A DNA stretch of 64,000 nt from Kryptolebias marmoratus. Taxonomy: Eukaryota > Chordata > Actinopteri > Cyprinodontiformes > Rivulidae. The notes under the pieces are model-generated. The model was not told the origin of the DNA, did no database searches, and worked only from the letters and a program-made list of their open reading frames with translations. Where the stretch lies: contig NC_051437.1 of NCBI RefSeq assembly GCF_001649575.2, positions 17,114,581 to 17,178,580 of the forward strand, in the 5' to 3' direction. Positions 13,133 to 52,061 of the stretch are shown here, one piece after another (positions within the stretch are counted from its first letter, which is position 1; every line of letters begins with the position of its first letter). The position numbers and the translations under genes were made by a program.

Positions 13133-14927
13133 GTTTTATTCTGCTATGTAGGAGGAGGAATCTGATCCAGTTCAGTGTGGAAGGAAAAGCTCCGGAGAGG
13201 AAATGGCACTTTTGTTGCCAGAGTACAAGGACACTGTTCTCAGGTATGAACTCCCACAGGAAGTGCCCAGACTCTTGAACAATCACACCCACTCAGGAGG
13301 CGTGCTTTTATGTGTCTAATGAGAACAAATGCAGAATTAGATGTCCATCAATGGATTAACGTTCAGGTTTTTATTGTTTTATCTGTTGTACATTAGACTG
13401 AATTATTCACATTAAGAAGTAAAACCTTACAGAGGTTAAAACTAGCTTCAAAATGACAACAATAAAAGTTTTAGTACACATCAGTGCAGAAGTCTTAAAT
13501 GGCAATTATTGTTCATTTCTCTGTACTTTTTACTTGTGCTACCTAAAGTATACTTTCCCAACCTGAGTAGGATTTCCATTGCAGGAATGTTACCTTAAAA
13601 GCATTTAGGCTCAGCTGTATTAGTACTTTTACTGATGTAAAGAAGTTTGTTTAACCACTACTTTTTATTTCATGAACTCAAGAAACTATTTTCTATCACA
13701 GCAGATATAACCGTTTCATAAACTGCAAGTTTTGTAGCCTCTAAAAGGCAGAAATAGTGACTTTCTGACATTCAGAATAGGGTTGCACAAAATTTATTGT
13801 CACTGCAATTTCAATATGCACAGTTTGAATATTGCAAAGGATTGCTTTGACTGTTGTAAATCATGGGCCGTGATATTCCAAATGCTTTGCATTCATGCAT
13901 TCTGTGCTAAACCACGGAATGTGTACTGAGCACCATAATGATGGAAGAGGAAAAGAGTAGAAAAAAAAAGGTTTTCTGTAGTTGATATCATTATATCAAT
14001 ATCATCAATGTTTAACAGGAGTATTACAAATGCATGTTTTTATAAAATTGGGCAATCTGTTGAAGAATATTCCCCTCAAGAAAGACTTACAGGATTACTA
14101 AACATGTAGCGATAGGATGATTGGAACTATTTGAGCCCAGGAGAATTTTTTTTGTTCAAAAACAGATTTGAATTACCAACTGGGTGAGGGATAAAAAACA
14201 AGCTTGCAGATATTTTTCTGTCACGCTATCTGGTTTTAAACTTCAGCAACCTGTCATACTTTAAGAGCGCATGACTTGATTTGTGTCTGGAGTCTAACTC
14301 TGCAAAGTAATTAGTGAACCAACTCGCTTAATAAATGTAGCGGAGTAAGAATTATGATGGATTTCCCTGAGATTTACCAGATAAGCACATTAAACATCAT
14401 CGCATTGAAACATGCATTAATGATAATTTAAAAAGCGAACTAAGCCGCGGTAGCTGACTAAATGTACTTTGTTACTTTGCTTCTCTGGCCTCTCAGAGAA
14501 ATGATCTCCCCCAGAATTCAGAGCGTGCAAATGCACACGGACATATGCAAGCCATTATTTACGGTGACAGGGGGGGAGCTATGGCTAGAAGATGGAAGTT
14601 TTGAATATGTGGTCATAAAAGAAGTTGAGTCAGGGTGAAGCGGGGGAGACTGTTCGAGACAGAGTTGAGGCATTGGGGGGGTGGGGGTACGATGGGAGGA
14701 CAAGGGGACAGACAATTTGACAGCAAGCTGTAGCAATGATTTACCTGAGGGGTGTACCGCAGTCACGGGCCAATTTTCAGCATCGTTAAGGCTCTCGTTC
14801 TCCCACTCGCCCGCTCTTTCAGCCTCCTTATTCAGCCAGAATGTGTGTCTCTTCAGATTTTAACACACACAGTCACACACACCTTGTGTCTTCCTCCAGT
14901 GATCTGGCTGACACTTCGCTATGGTGA
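6346..14927 (+). CDS. calcoco1: calcium-binding and coiled-coil domain protein 1 (SKICH family), 14 coding exons
   Basis: The product resembles CALCOCO1, first described as the nuclear-receptor coactivator CoCoA and later as an ATG8-binding receptor for ER and Golgi autophagy. Coding exons: 6346-6477, 6586-6688, 7776-7978, 8137-8349, 8538-8686, 8765-8834, 8930-9085, 10792-11046, 11192-11317, 11528-11623, 12342-12429, 12638-12885, 13152-13243 and (less certain) 14900-14927. All junctions are GT-AG and in phase, giving 652 aa against 691 in human. The SKICH domain spans about residues 5-120 (CHYT, SDWIG, TFVW, ASYLPKP, YEFVYVD). An LVV motif at 137-139 follows DML and matches the non-canonical LIR of NDP52. 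Residues about 147-520 are heptad-rich coiled coil. A Ser/Pro-rich tail carries SDSEDESPE and VVINQPAP, both close to human. No C-terminal C2H2 zinc finger was found. The start is chosen for its GCCATGG context. The gene converges on rarg. Confidence 0.93.
6586..6688 (+). CDS. calcoco1: calcoco1 coding exon 2 (residues 45-79)
   Basis: Acceptor CCTCAG|GTGGG, donor CCAGG|GTACTT (phase 1). It carries the SKICH signature DYETFVWA and ends at VQFQ, as in human before ASYLPKP. Confidence 0.92.
7776..7978 (+). CDS. calcoco1: calcoco1 coding exon 3 (residues 79-146), end of SKICH and LVV motif
   Basis: Acceptor TTTCAG|CCTCC, donor CTGCAG|GTGAGC. It begins [14 protein letters not shown], nearly the human sequence, contains LVTLEEA, and ends with [13 protein letters not shown]. 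The LLVV stretch corresponds to the atypical ATG8-binding motif of NDP52 (family knowledge). Confidence 0.93.
8137..8349 (+). CDS. calcoco1: calcoco1 coding exon 4 (residues 147-217), coiled coil
   Basis: Acceptor CTGTCAG|AGTCGG, donor CAGAAG|GTGATA, phase 0 at both ends. Highly charged E/K/R heptads ([15 protein letters not shown]). Confidence 0.9.
8538..8686 (+). CDS. calcoco1: calcoco1 coding exon 5, coiled coil
   Basis: Acceptor ATGTCAG|GAGGAG, donor CGAGAG|GTTTGA (phase 2, splitting an Arg codon). The reading frame continues from the previous exon with Leu/Glu/Ala heptads. Confidence 0.88.
8765..8834 (+). CDS. calcoco1: calcoco1 coding exon 6, coiled coil
   Basis: A 70-base exon. Acceptor GTGCAG|GATAAA completes the split Arg codon; donor CTGAAG|GTAATT. 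All but the last residues are charged or alanine-rich helix. Confidence 0.85.
8930..9085 (+). CDS. calcoco1: calcoco1 coding exon 7 (residues 291-342), coiled coil
   Basis: Acceptor CTCTTAG|ACTAAG, donor AAGGAG|GTCAGA, phase 0. It contains [17 protein letters not shown], regular heptads without breaks. Confidence 0.9.
9417..9723. mobile_element. non-autonomous hAT-type element (MITE), about 307 bp
   Basis: The left end reads CAGTGGTTTCCAATTTTT. The right end, read on the other strand, is CAGGGATTCTCAAAGTTG; both fit the CAGNGGTTCTCAAACT terminal repeats typical of hAT elements. The flanking octamers ATTTATTG and TTTTGTTG agree at 6 of 8 positions, as expected of an aged 8-bp target duplication. 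It has no transposase ORF. Confidence 0.7.
10175..10296. repeat. fish dispersed repeat (CATCCATCCA...ACACCCTGGAC type)
   Basis: From memory of fish genomes, the run CATCCATCCAGCCATTTATT, then CTGGTGCCGATATCCAGC, then AGGCAGGGGACACCCTGGAC is a very common interspersed fragment. I cannot assign its class from this truncated copy. Confidence 0.55.
10792..11046 (+). CDS. calcoco1: calcoco1 coding exon 8 (residues 343-427), coiled coil
   Basis: Acceptor TCAACAG|GCGGAG, donor GCTGAG|GTAATG, phase 0. It is more GC-rich than its neighbours. [18 protein letters not shown] and the WEEERENLQ stretch correspond to human ...[22 protein letters not shown]. Confidence 0.9.
11192..11317 (+). CDS. calcoco1: calcoco1 coding exon 9 (residues 428-469), coiled coil
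   Basis: Acceptor CTGACAG|ATGGAC, donor AATAGG|GTAAGA. It contains [19 protein letters not shown], matching the human ILRLEKAVQEER region. Confidence 0.9.
11528..11623 (+). CDS. calcoco1: calcoco1 coding exon 10 (residues 470-501), coiled coil
   Basis: Acceptor CCTGCAG|GTTCAA, donor [31 protein letters not shown] is nearly the human sequence at this point. Confidence 0.92.
12342..12429 (+). CDS. calcoco1: calcoco1 coding exon 11 (residues 502-531)
   Basis: Acceptor CTGCAG|GAATTG, donor CCACAG|GTGAAT (phase 1). [13 protein letters not shown] aligns with human ELLEYMRKLEARL and ends the coiled coil. Confidence 0.9.
12638..12885 (+). CDS. calcoco1: calcoco1 coding exon 12, Ser/Pro-rich linker
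   Basis: Acceptor TGGCAG|GAGGTC, donor GATTCG|GTGAGA. It encodes [21 protein letters not shown] and [12 protein letters not shown]. Each is recognisable in human CALCOCO1 ([31 protein letters not shown]). The exon is low in predicted secondary structure. Confidence 0.92.
13099..13134. repeat. (GT)n microsatellite
   Basis: 36 bases of GT with one interruption, immediately before the acceptor of the 13152 exon. It may form part of the branch-site region. Confidence 0.95.
13152..13243 (+). CDS. calcoco1: calcoco1 coding exon 13
   Basis: Acceptor TATGTAG|GAGGAG, donor CTCAG|GTATGA (phase 2). It contains [12 protein letters not shown], parallel to human EEANLLLPELGS. If the donor were not used, the frame would run on for 24 codons to a TAA at 13318-13320. 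Confidence 0.85.
13244..14899 (+). other. calcoco1: calcoco1 last intron (presumed)
   Basis: AT-rich DNA with no exon recognised. A stretch starting about 13785 (GGGTTGCACAAAATTTATTG) resembles an interspersed repeat edge but could not be classed. A G-rich patch lies at 14670-14690. Confidence 0.4.
14900..14927 (+). CDS. calcoco1: candidate calcoco1 last coding exon with stop
   Basis: A strong acceptor (GTGTCTTCCTCCAG at 14886-14899) opens an exon that completes the split codon to Ser and reads D-L-A-D-T-S-L-W then TGA (14925-14927). The preceding [12 protein letters not shown] plus DLADTSLW can be aligned with human LLLPELGSAFYDMASGFTVG, which supports homology up to this point. Human then continues to a zinc finger and the fish model does not. 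An alternative is a micro-exon ending at 14923 with donor GTGACG, leading to a downstream exon I could not find. Confidence 0.45.
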
Positions 14928-16813
14928 CGAGAGATCGTCCATACACGGCCACAACAACAACAGGAAAGGACTTTGGTGGAGTTTGTTTCCAGTTCTGCCG
15001 GACTAACAAGCACATAAACCCGATGTTAATATGCAATTACTTTCTATCTGATGCCAGCCTCTTGTTCTTTCCTCTCTAGACTGTTGTGTTGTTGCCTTGA
15101 TTGTTTTGACAGTGCTGGCAGGTCATGTTTATGACTTACAGAAGACTGTTGCTCACTTTGCGGTGGCGCGTTTTGTTTTTTTCTCGGCATGGGCTCCGGT
15201 GTTTTAGAGTCGGCACGTTGTAGCAGAATGTTTTTTTGTTGAATCATTGCTTTGTCGAGAGCTTTACGACGGATGCAGTGTCGTTTTTATGGCAGTTGTG
15301 ATTAGGAGTCACGACAGGCACTGTAATTATGATGTTTTGTGCAGGCCTGGCTCTACAGAAAATCGTAGCAAAACCCTAATCCAGCATTAAATCCTCACTT
15401 TTCACGGCAGCATAAAGAAACACAAAATATCGAGTCATGCTAAAAATATGTTCTATTAAAGCAGGCCTATGATATCCTGTTTCTCCTCCATTTACTCAAA
15501 ACAAAAATCTGATTAGCACTTTCTTGCTTACAATAACAGCTGATTGTCATGCAGATGCAGTTAAAGGGGACTTAATGAAGCAAAGACTTTGCTTTTAAAT
15601 AGGTAAGCTTTTTGAGCTAATTAAAATCAATTAAGACAGATGTCACATGCAGTTTTCTACATCAGCAGAAACATATTATTATTATAAAACTGATGCTTGG
15701 AATCTTTCCAGATCAGCTGCAGTTTTGTGTTTGTTAATGAACCACGATGTTGCTTTTAATAATCGTTAAAATGATCTTCATGTTCATTTGCATATTTAGC
15801 TTCAGCCTTCATTACAGTTTATTATATACAGAAATCTTAAGTCACACTCATGCAGTTTTCAAATTTGTGCCTAAAATAGTAAACTCAAAGTAGGAAAAAA
15901 GAAATCATCTTTAGATATTCTGACACAGCTTTTAGGTGTTTGTTTTTTTCCTCCTGGAACTATACTGCGCAGTAAAAAAAAAATTGTTGCCTACCTTTAA
16001 ATCAATACTGTATGCATTTTTATGGTTTTTCTATTTATAATTAACTTGACTTATGCTGCAAGTAAACTATATTCAGGTTTAGTTTTTAGTTTGTGCAATG
16101 TAGCATCCTAAATTTTCCATCCAAGGTGAAGATGATTAGCTATAAACACTCTGACGCTCAGTTTCTCCTGCTGTTTTTTGCACCCTGTTTTTACTGTAGA
16201 AAAGTTTTTTAGATAAAACCTTGATACTCAGTTGTGTGGTTTCCTAATTTTTCTAACTAAAAAACTGTGCTGTAGTGACTCATGTTTCATGTATGTTTTT
16301 TATGGATGTGTTTGCCTTCTGCTTTCAAATGCTCACATGAAATCTGTGTTTGGGAATAATCGTAGCAAATTATCGGTGCAAAACAAAGGGAACGAAACCA
16401 GCTGGTTCAGTCGGATGAAAAGATATACAAAAGATTTTAAAATTAGAAAAGTAAAAATCTGCCTATATTCTTGTTTCTTTTGTTGTTAAACCTACATTTT
16501 TTGTTCTGAATACATAAAAGGGTTAAAGATTTAAAGATGTGCTGTCTTTTCCAGATGAAAGGACACTAAATATATTCTACTAATTGTATTTGTGCGTAAA
16601 CCTTCTGCTTCAAAAGCAGTGCTTCTGATCTTCTGAAGTAGGATGTTTTTGTAAGGTTATAGACTAATATCTTACCTGCTGCAGGTAGCTTTTTGAACAA
16701 CTCAGTTTGGGGAAACAGAGTTTAGTTCTGACAAGTTTGATGAGCTAACAGCTAGTCAGAACGGTGAAAACCAAAAATTAATTGCTGCTTTCTCTGAACA
16801 ACAAAAAAATAAA
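14928..16813 (+). other. calcoco1: possible calcoco1 3' UTR
   Basis: If 14925-14927 is the stop, the first canonical AATAAA on this strand is at 16808-16813; an ATTAAA occurs near 15385. No other gene is seen in this stretch. The end is a guess from the hexamer alone. Confidence 0.2.
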
Positions 16814-18001
16814 CTCCCTATTTTATAAACCTTTCACAGTTATTCTTTTAAAAAATAAAACATTCCTTCCAAAGTGCTTCAGGCTGCATCACAAGTGCTA
16901 CAGCCTGCTACTACTGCCACTATTTGCACTGGCAAATAACCTGTAACATGTAAATAACTGGGTAGTACAAAATGGACTGTGATGTAAAGGTTTGTAAAAT
17001 AGTGTTTACGTGAACGTGTATTAGATTTTTTTTTTTAGATTGGAGCTGTTTTAAGACTCACACGAACAATTAGCTCATCAAGCTGGTCAGAGTTAACTAT
17101 TGGTGGGTTCTGTTTACACTCTGAAATCTAAATTTCCAATTTCCAAGTCATAAATATCAACTGGACTCACGAATGAAACTATGTAGTAATCTGTTTATTT
17201 TTATTTTTATTGGTTTGTCTCATAAAATCAGTTGCACACATAGTTCTGTCTAACCCCTATTAGGCAACGTGTTGTTTTAGTGTTTAATATCAGAAAACAT
17301 ACAAAACTAGATTATCAGCTTGTATTGCTAATATTAGCTTGCCTGGTCACTGAGCACAACAATTAGCAAATCCTGCTGGTTTTTTTTGTTTGTTTTTATT
17401 GGAACTGGAACATTCGAAGCGCTAACCACAACAGGTAGGACATTAATTGTTCATAACCTTCCCACAGAACCCTACTTCAAAAGATCTCATCCATCCTTTA
17501 AGGGTTTTTTTTATTTTTTTCCTGTTTGAGTCCACTGAGAGATCTCTCTGTCACACTGCAGCAGAGCTCCAGTTATGGTTTGTTATGTTTGTGAAGTCTT
17601 TTGTGTGTGTGTGAAGGTTATCCCATGTGTTTTCCTTTCTGTCATGTAACGGAGTTTTGGGTGTGGCTCAGCATAATAAAAGTATTCATCAATAGGGCTA
17701 ATGTGTTCGAGGGTCTTTCGTTCTAGCCAAGGAATATGACAATATTTCATCCTCTCATGACATTTCTCTCATAATTAACTTTCCAATTTCTTTGCCCACA
17801 CTCATACAGCCTTTTACCTTCTGGCTCGTTGCCTGTTTTGTATACATTGCTAATTCTGGAGTTTTTGCTCAACTCACCTTTGGCCCCTCGTCATGGCTGG
17901 CCTCGTCGTCATCTTCATCCCTGTGCCTTCTCCCTCCTGTGGCAGTGTCCTGCCCTATCTTTGAAGCTCTCCTCCCCCCCCAAGCCCCCCCCCGCGACAC
18001 C

Positions 18002-18008
18002 NNNNNNN
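18002..18008. other. assembly gap (7 N)
   Basis: A short N run after a poly-C tract (about 17973-17993). The true size is unknown, so a small exon could be hidden here. Confidence 0.98.
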
Positions 18009-18190
18009 CCCATCTTAAGTCTGGGGTTACGATAGCTAATTATAAAATCAATGATGCCGGGCTGCCTAGTTTACAGCCCCCTCTAAAACCTTAACTGGGA
18101 AATCACTGTGGGATTGATGACTCCCTCACTCTTTATCTCTTTTAATTAGAAATGTAAAAGATATGAAGACCCAGAGGCCAGAGCACATTT
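18009..18190. promoter_or_regulatory. candidate conserved non-coding element with homeodomain-type sites
   Basis: Contains AGCTAATTATAAAATCAATG (18033-18052) and GGGATTGATGAC (18111-18122), which resemble homeodomain and PBX/HOX sites. The sequence has balanced composition with no repeats. The call rests on motif density only. Confidence 0.3.
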
Positions 18191-19029
18191 CCTAGTTTTT
18201 ATGACCTCCCCCCCCAACACTGTCCTGTCCGGCTCTCGATCGCTTTCCCCAAATCGCCACCCCTCTCTGTGCGCCTCCTGTACCTGCCTTTGTTTGTTCC
18301 CTCTGCCTCCCACCTGGCACACCTTTCGCTCTCATTCAGCTTACCTTTTCCTCATCTTTTTCTCAATTACCCTTTCTCTGGTGTCGCTGGTCTGACTTTC
18401 TCATTGCACGGGAGAAGGTGTTAAATTTATGGCCTTTGCACTCAAAAACGTTTCTCACCTTCCCTTCACCTCTTCTTTCTTCCCTTGACTGATTTCTAAC
18501 TCGCCGTGGATTCACTGCAAATGCAGAAGATGTCCTTTTTGTCTGTTTTGACCCAGGAAGGAGGCACAGGGCCATTTCACACCACGGCCCTGCCTCCAGC
18601 TCCACCAAGCAAACCTCCAGTTTATTTTATTTTATTATTTTTTTAAAATCACATCAGGACCCAAGTCACATACAACTCCAATCCCAGACCCTGCCTCCCT
18701 AACTGCTGTGAGGAGCGCTCAGGTTCTCCGAGCTTTATCTTCTTGATCACTCTCTGAGGAGCTGCAGCCTCCGCTGGTCCATTTATCTCTCCTGTATGTT
18801 GACTGAAGCACCGCTGCGATTTACTCCAGCTCAGAGGAGGGGATCTGCCTGGTTTTAAATATTCAAATGAGCTTCTTTGGTGTGCTGCACTCATGGCCTA
18901 CTTTTATGGATTTTTTTTTTACTGTTTTTGTGAATAATTGATAGCTGTAAGATTTAAATAGATTTTCAATCTTGAATAATTAGTTACACATTTGTGTTTC
19001 CTCCTATTCCCATTTCAAGTGTCACTGAC

Positions 19030-19330
19030 ATGCAGGACTGAGCATTTAGAAATCTAACCTGGCTCCTTTAAACTCCCTCTCCTATAGGTTACCATGGCAA
19101 CACCTTGAAGGGCCCACAGTATATGAGGCAATTTGATTGTTCCTTGTAAAGTAGTGTATAATGTATGGGCCTTATTTTAATTCCAGTCTGGCGTTATTGA
19201 TCTGCCTTTAATGATAGTTAATTAAAGCAATCGTATAATTGATAGAATCTCATCTCTGTTTATCACCCTCCTCTGATTCTCTTCGGCGCTCTATTAATAA
19301 AAATCAAAGAGAGGAATTAGTATCCCCACA
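19030..19330. promoter_or_regulatory. candidate conserved non-coding element with X-box
   Basis: A repeat-free block with an RFX-type palindrome and a series of TAATTAAAG/ATAATTGAT homeodomain-type words (19205-19250). It lies about 1 kb beyond the presumed rarg 3' end. Confidence 0.35.
19088..19101. promoter_or_regulatory. near-perfect RFX X-box
   Basis: GTTACCATGGCAAC differs by one base from the palindromic RFX consensus GTTGCCATGGCAAC. It sits within the conserved-looking block 19030-19330. Confidence 0.5.
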
Positions 19331-20239
19331 CTTGCGCCCTGAAAGGAAGAGGCGTTTACAATCGTCAGGCTTTTCTTCAGAGGATTCCTGTACGATGAAG
19401 ATAAGGCACTGATGTCAGTGATTGGGGAAATAATCAAGAAAGGCCTTAATTTGGTATTTACAAGATTGTTGTGTGAAAAATGATCAGGATCTTTATTATT
19501 ATTATTCATTTAGTTGATGAAAGTGAAGTTTGCACAGCTAAACACTCAGGGTGGAGCGTGAAACTCCAACATGGTCTCATTTTATTTTTCTGTTTCATTT
19601 CAGTACGAGTTTAAGTTTAGGTAAGCTGCATCAACAAGCTGAAATATCACACCGCTGACTGAAAGCAGCACTTTTATTTCCCCCTGGCTAAACTCTGACA
19701 TAACATCAATTCAATACATAATATATATTGTTTGTTTTTGGGGGGTGAAATGTAAATTAATGGGGGATCTTTAACTATAGATATCAGATCCATTTCATCT
19801 TGTAATTATCAGCAAATCTTAATTTTTACAGCTAATTCCAACATTCCTATTCTCTTCGTTTGTACCGTTGAACTATCATATCTTTCTCAGATCCACTTTT
19901 CTCTGTTAAATGTTTAAAAAGTAGATTAACTTTTTAAAGTTTTCCCACAACGTGAGATAAAACTAGAGGAAAAGTGCTTTACTTTGAGAGGAGAGAACAA
20001 ATCTTAGGAGCAGACCTTTATCTGATGTCCTTGTTCAGCAAGAGACTGTAATTTATTAGCCGTGGCTCTCCCCTGATTTTACAGACACCCAGCTCCTCTC
20101 CTCCATGAAATGAACACTGCTGCATGCAGGGAAGCCTGGAGCCACAGAGCAAGAGCTCCCTCTGCTGCTGCAACTGGGTAACAGCTGCTTGGACTCGGTT
20201 CGTCTTTTCCGCAAGAGGAAGGAGTAATGAAAAGTCCAG

Positions 20240-22399
20240 CACTCTCACAAAAGTAGTTTATTGTGCCTCTTACTGTTTATATGGCTTTTCTTTGTATGAC
20301 AACAGTTGACATAAACAGAGGATCGGCAACACAAAGGCCATGTTGGCAACAAAATAAAACAACAACAAAAAAAAACATACATAAGACAACATAATCTCAA
20401 TGTTCTGCCAGCATTACCATCACGATAGGATGAGATCATCACACAACAGTTTGTGTGACAGCACCATGCCGAAGACGTCCACCCGATGACTGAAAACATG
20501 TTAAAGCATTCATCCGCTCACGCGCGCACACACACGCACTCACACACACATTCAGAAGACAGGTCTCACTGCTACAAAGAGAATATTGCTTCAAACAGAG
20601 ACAGAAAAAGAACACCTCTGTACTGCAGATCAGCCATGTTTTCCCAGCTGATCACCCACTATAACATTTTGGCAACGAAGAAGTGAGAACACACATTCCT
20701 CTGCTTTTTCTTTTTTTTTTTTTCCTCAAAAAGACTTGAAAATATACATAAGAAGACAAATATGAGATAATGGCTTTTGGGATGAGAAGGCAGTTTGTTG
20801 CATGGATTCCAGCACAATCGCAGTCAGGAGGCAGGTAATGATAAAGACGCCGACGCTCCATTCCCCCTGAAGAGTCAGACTGACACCCACGCTGTGTTTC
20901 AGACTTGTTGCCTTCCAGGTACGCACAGATGGATTTTAGAATCCACACATAGTTAAGAAAACACATAAATATTGCCTGATTCTAGCATGTCTTAAGAAAA
21001 AGCAGCTAGTGTTTGGTCCTCACTGAAAAGCCCTGAGTCTGATTCAAAATGTCTTTCAAAAAAAAAAACAACAAAACAAATCCTGTTACGGCTTGCATAT
21101 GCCTTTAATCCTTGTGTCGATGCGCCTATGTGTGGATGTTTGTGTCTATGCTGGCATGAGCATTCATCTGATAGTACTGGGGATTGCTATAAGGTTGGCT
21201 GTATTTATACTGATGTTGCCATCAGCTCTGACATGCTCAGCGATGGTGTCTTTGCTCATGAAATACACAAAGTGTGCCTCAGCTGAACAAAGGATCACAA
21301 AAGTGCTACAATTAAGTCAAAACCTCTGTCCCGACACATCTGCTACCTCTGAGAAGGAAGTGTAAGGAGTGTGTGTGTGTTTGTGTATTCCTCGTAAGCT
21401 TACACGTGGAGATAGTATTGCCTGATTGTAGCTGGAGTCCCTGCCAGGAGTTAAATTCATGCTCCGTAGACGACTTTTCCCCTAACTTTGGCACAAAGAT
21501 ACATCCTGCATTGACAGCACACGTTGGCTACAATGGCAGCAAAATAGACAAATGCCAACTCCCTGATAACAGAAACTTACTAACTCAATGCAACATGAAA
21601 GATTGTAGAAGCTCTCTGGGTTGATTATTAAAGAGATCCACAGTGAGCAAAAGTGCTCAGAGAAGCTAAGAATCTGTAGCTGATAAGGAAGACCCTTCTT
21701 TCCCTCTGAATATCTTCACAGGAAATCTCCTTAAAGGAAAAACTTGCCAAAAGAATTCATATATAAAACCAGAATAAACACATACAAGACAAAATATTAC
21801 ATTATATAGATATGTATGGACTTATTCAGTAACTCGAGAGAAGCTAAATGAAACAATAATTAAAAAGCAATAACAACTAAAACAAAAGGTTAGCATACAC
21901 AATTTGGTTTTGACCTGTACTTTTGTTGTAATGTGCTTGTTGCAATCCATTGCAATCGACTGTTCAGTTCTGGAGTCTGGTTTGGCTGTTTCACTATTCA
22001 GATATTAACAACATTATAAGAAAGGAAAAGAAATATTCAGCTTTTTCAAAGAGGTTCTGTTCTTTTTTTTTTCTTTCCTTTTTTTTGTCATGTTTACTTC
22101 CCTCATGGCTTTGCCAGGAGTTCATATGGTTTTTCTTTCTGCAGTTTACAAGTCATGGACCATGTGGCCTGAGTTAGAAGGTGTCTGTACATTTAAGGCT
22201 CCTGCTGTGCTCCGCTGAGGAAGACACAGTGATGTGCAGCAAGGAGAGCAGAGTGGCGGGGTGGAGGGGAGGCCAGCATTTTTTTTTTCTTTTGACATGG
22301 AAGAGTGAGTGAGGTTGTGCTGTGTGTCTACATGTGTTTGTATGTGTATGTGTGTGCATCTAGAACTTGTAGAATATGTCTGTGCCTGAAATGTTCTCT
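20240..22399 (-). other. rarg: presumed rarg 3' UTR
   Basis: It follows the stop codon directly, with no splice signal needed. It contains T-rich stretches (20700-20725, 22060-22090) and a GT-rich tract (22318-22360). No other gene is recognised. The extent depends on the poly(A) signal choice. Confidence 0.45.
20257..20262 (-). terminator. rarg: candidate rarg poly(A) signal
   Basis: TTTATT on the + strand is AATAAA on the - strand. It would give a 3' UTR of about 2.15 kb ending near 20240. A second AATAAA, further 3' on the transcript, lies at 20052-20057. The choice between them rests on sequence only. Confidence 0.4.
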
Positions 22400-51902
<29,503 letters not shown>

Positions 51903-52061
51903 AGCGACGGAGCACCTTAGGGGTCCACAGCAAAGCCGCTAGGCTCTTGTCACCCCTTGGACGTCCTTGGCAAAAGTTGAGATCTGCGTCCTTCGTATGA
52001 GTCGTCCGAAGTGCTAGAGAAAAGCCGCGGTCCGCTTCAGAGGAGTTATCCAGTCAGTTTT
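51903..52061 (-). other. rarg: rarg gamma-1 5' UTR part of the exon
   Basis: On the - strand, TTTTCCTCAG (52071-52062) is a good acceptor, so the exon probably begins at 52061 and one or more untranslated exons lie further upstream. There is no ATG in these 159 bases. Confidence 0.6.

Larger units (their letters stand above)
16814..20235. other. spacer between convergent calcoco1 and rarg
   Basis: No coding exon recognised on either strand. 17900-18600 is pyrimidine-rich and holds a 7-N gap. Two repeat-free blocks that look like conserved non-coding elements lie at 18009-18190 and 19030-19330. Confidence 0.5.

Noticed and set aside
17930..18001. CAG|TGTCCTGCCCTATCTTTG after a pyrimidine tract, reading SCPIF as a possible calcoco1 zinc-finger exon
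   Set aside because: Only one Cys fits the CPxC pattern, no His pair follows, and the stretch runs into poly-C and a gap. Not enough for an exon, though the gap leaves some doubt.
18240..18360. Cys- and His-containing + strand frame resembling a zinc finger
   Set aside because: Cys/His spacing does not fit C2H2 and the region is simple pyrimidine-rich DNA without exon flanks.
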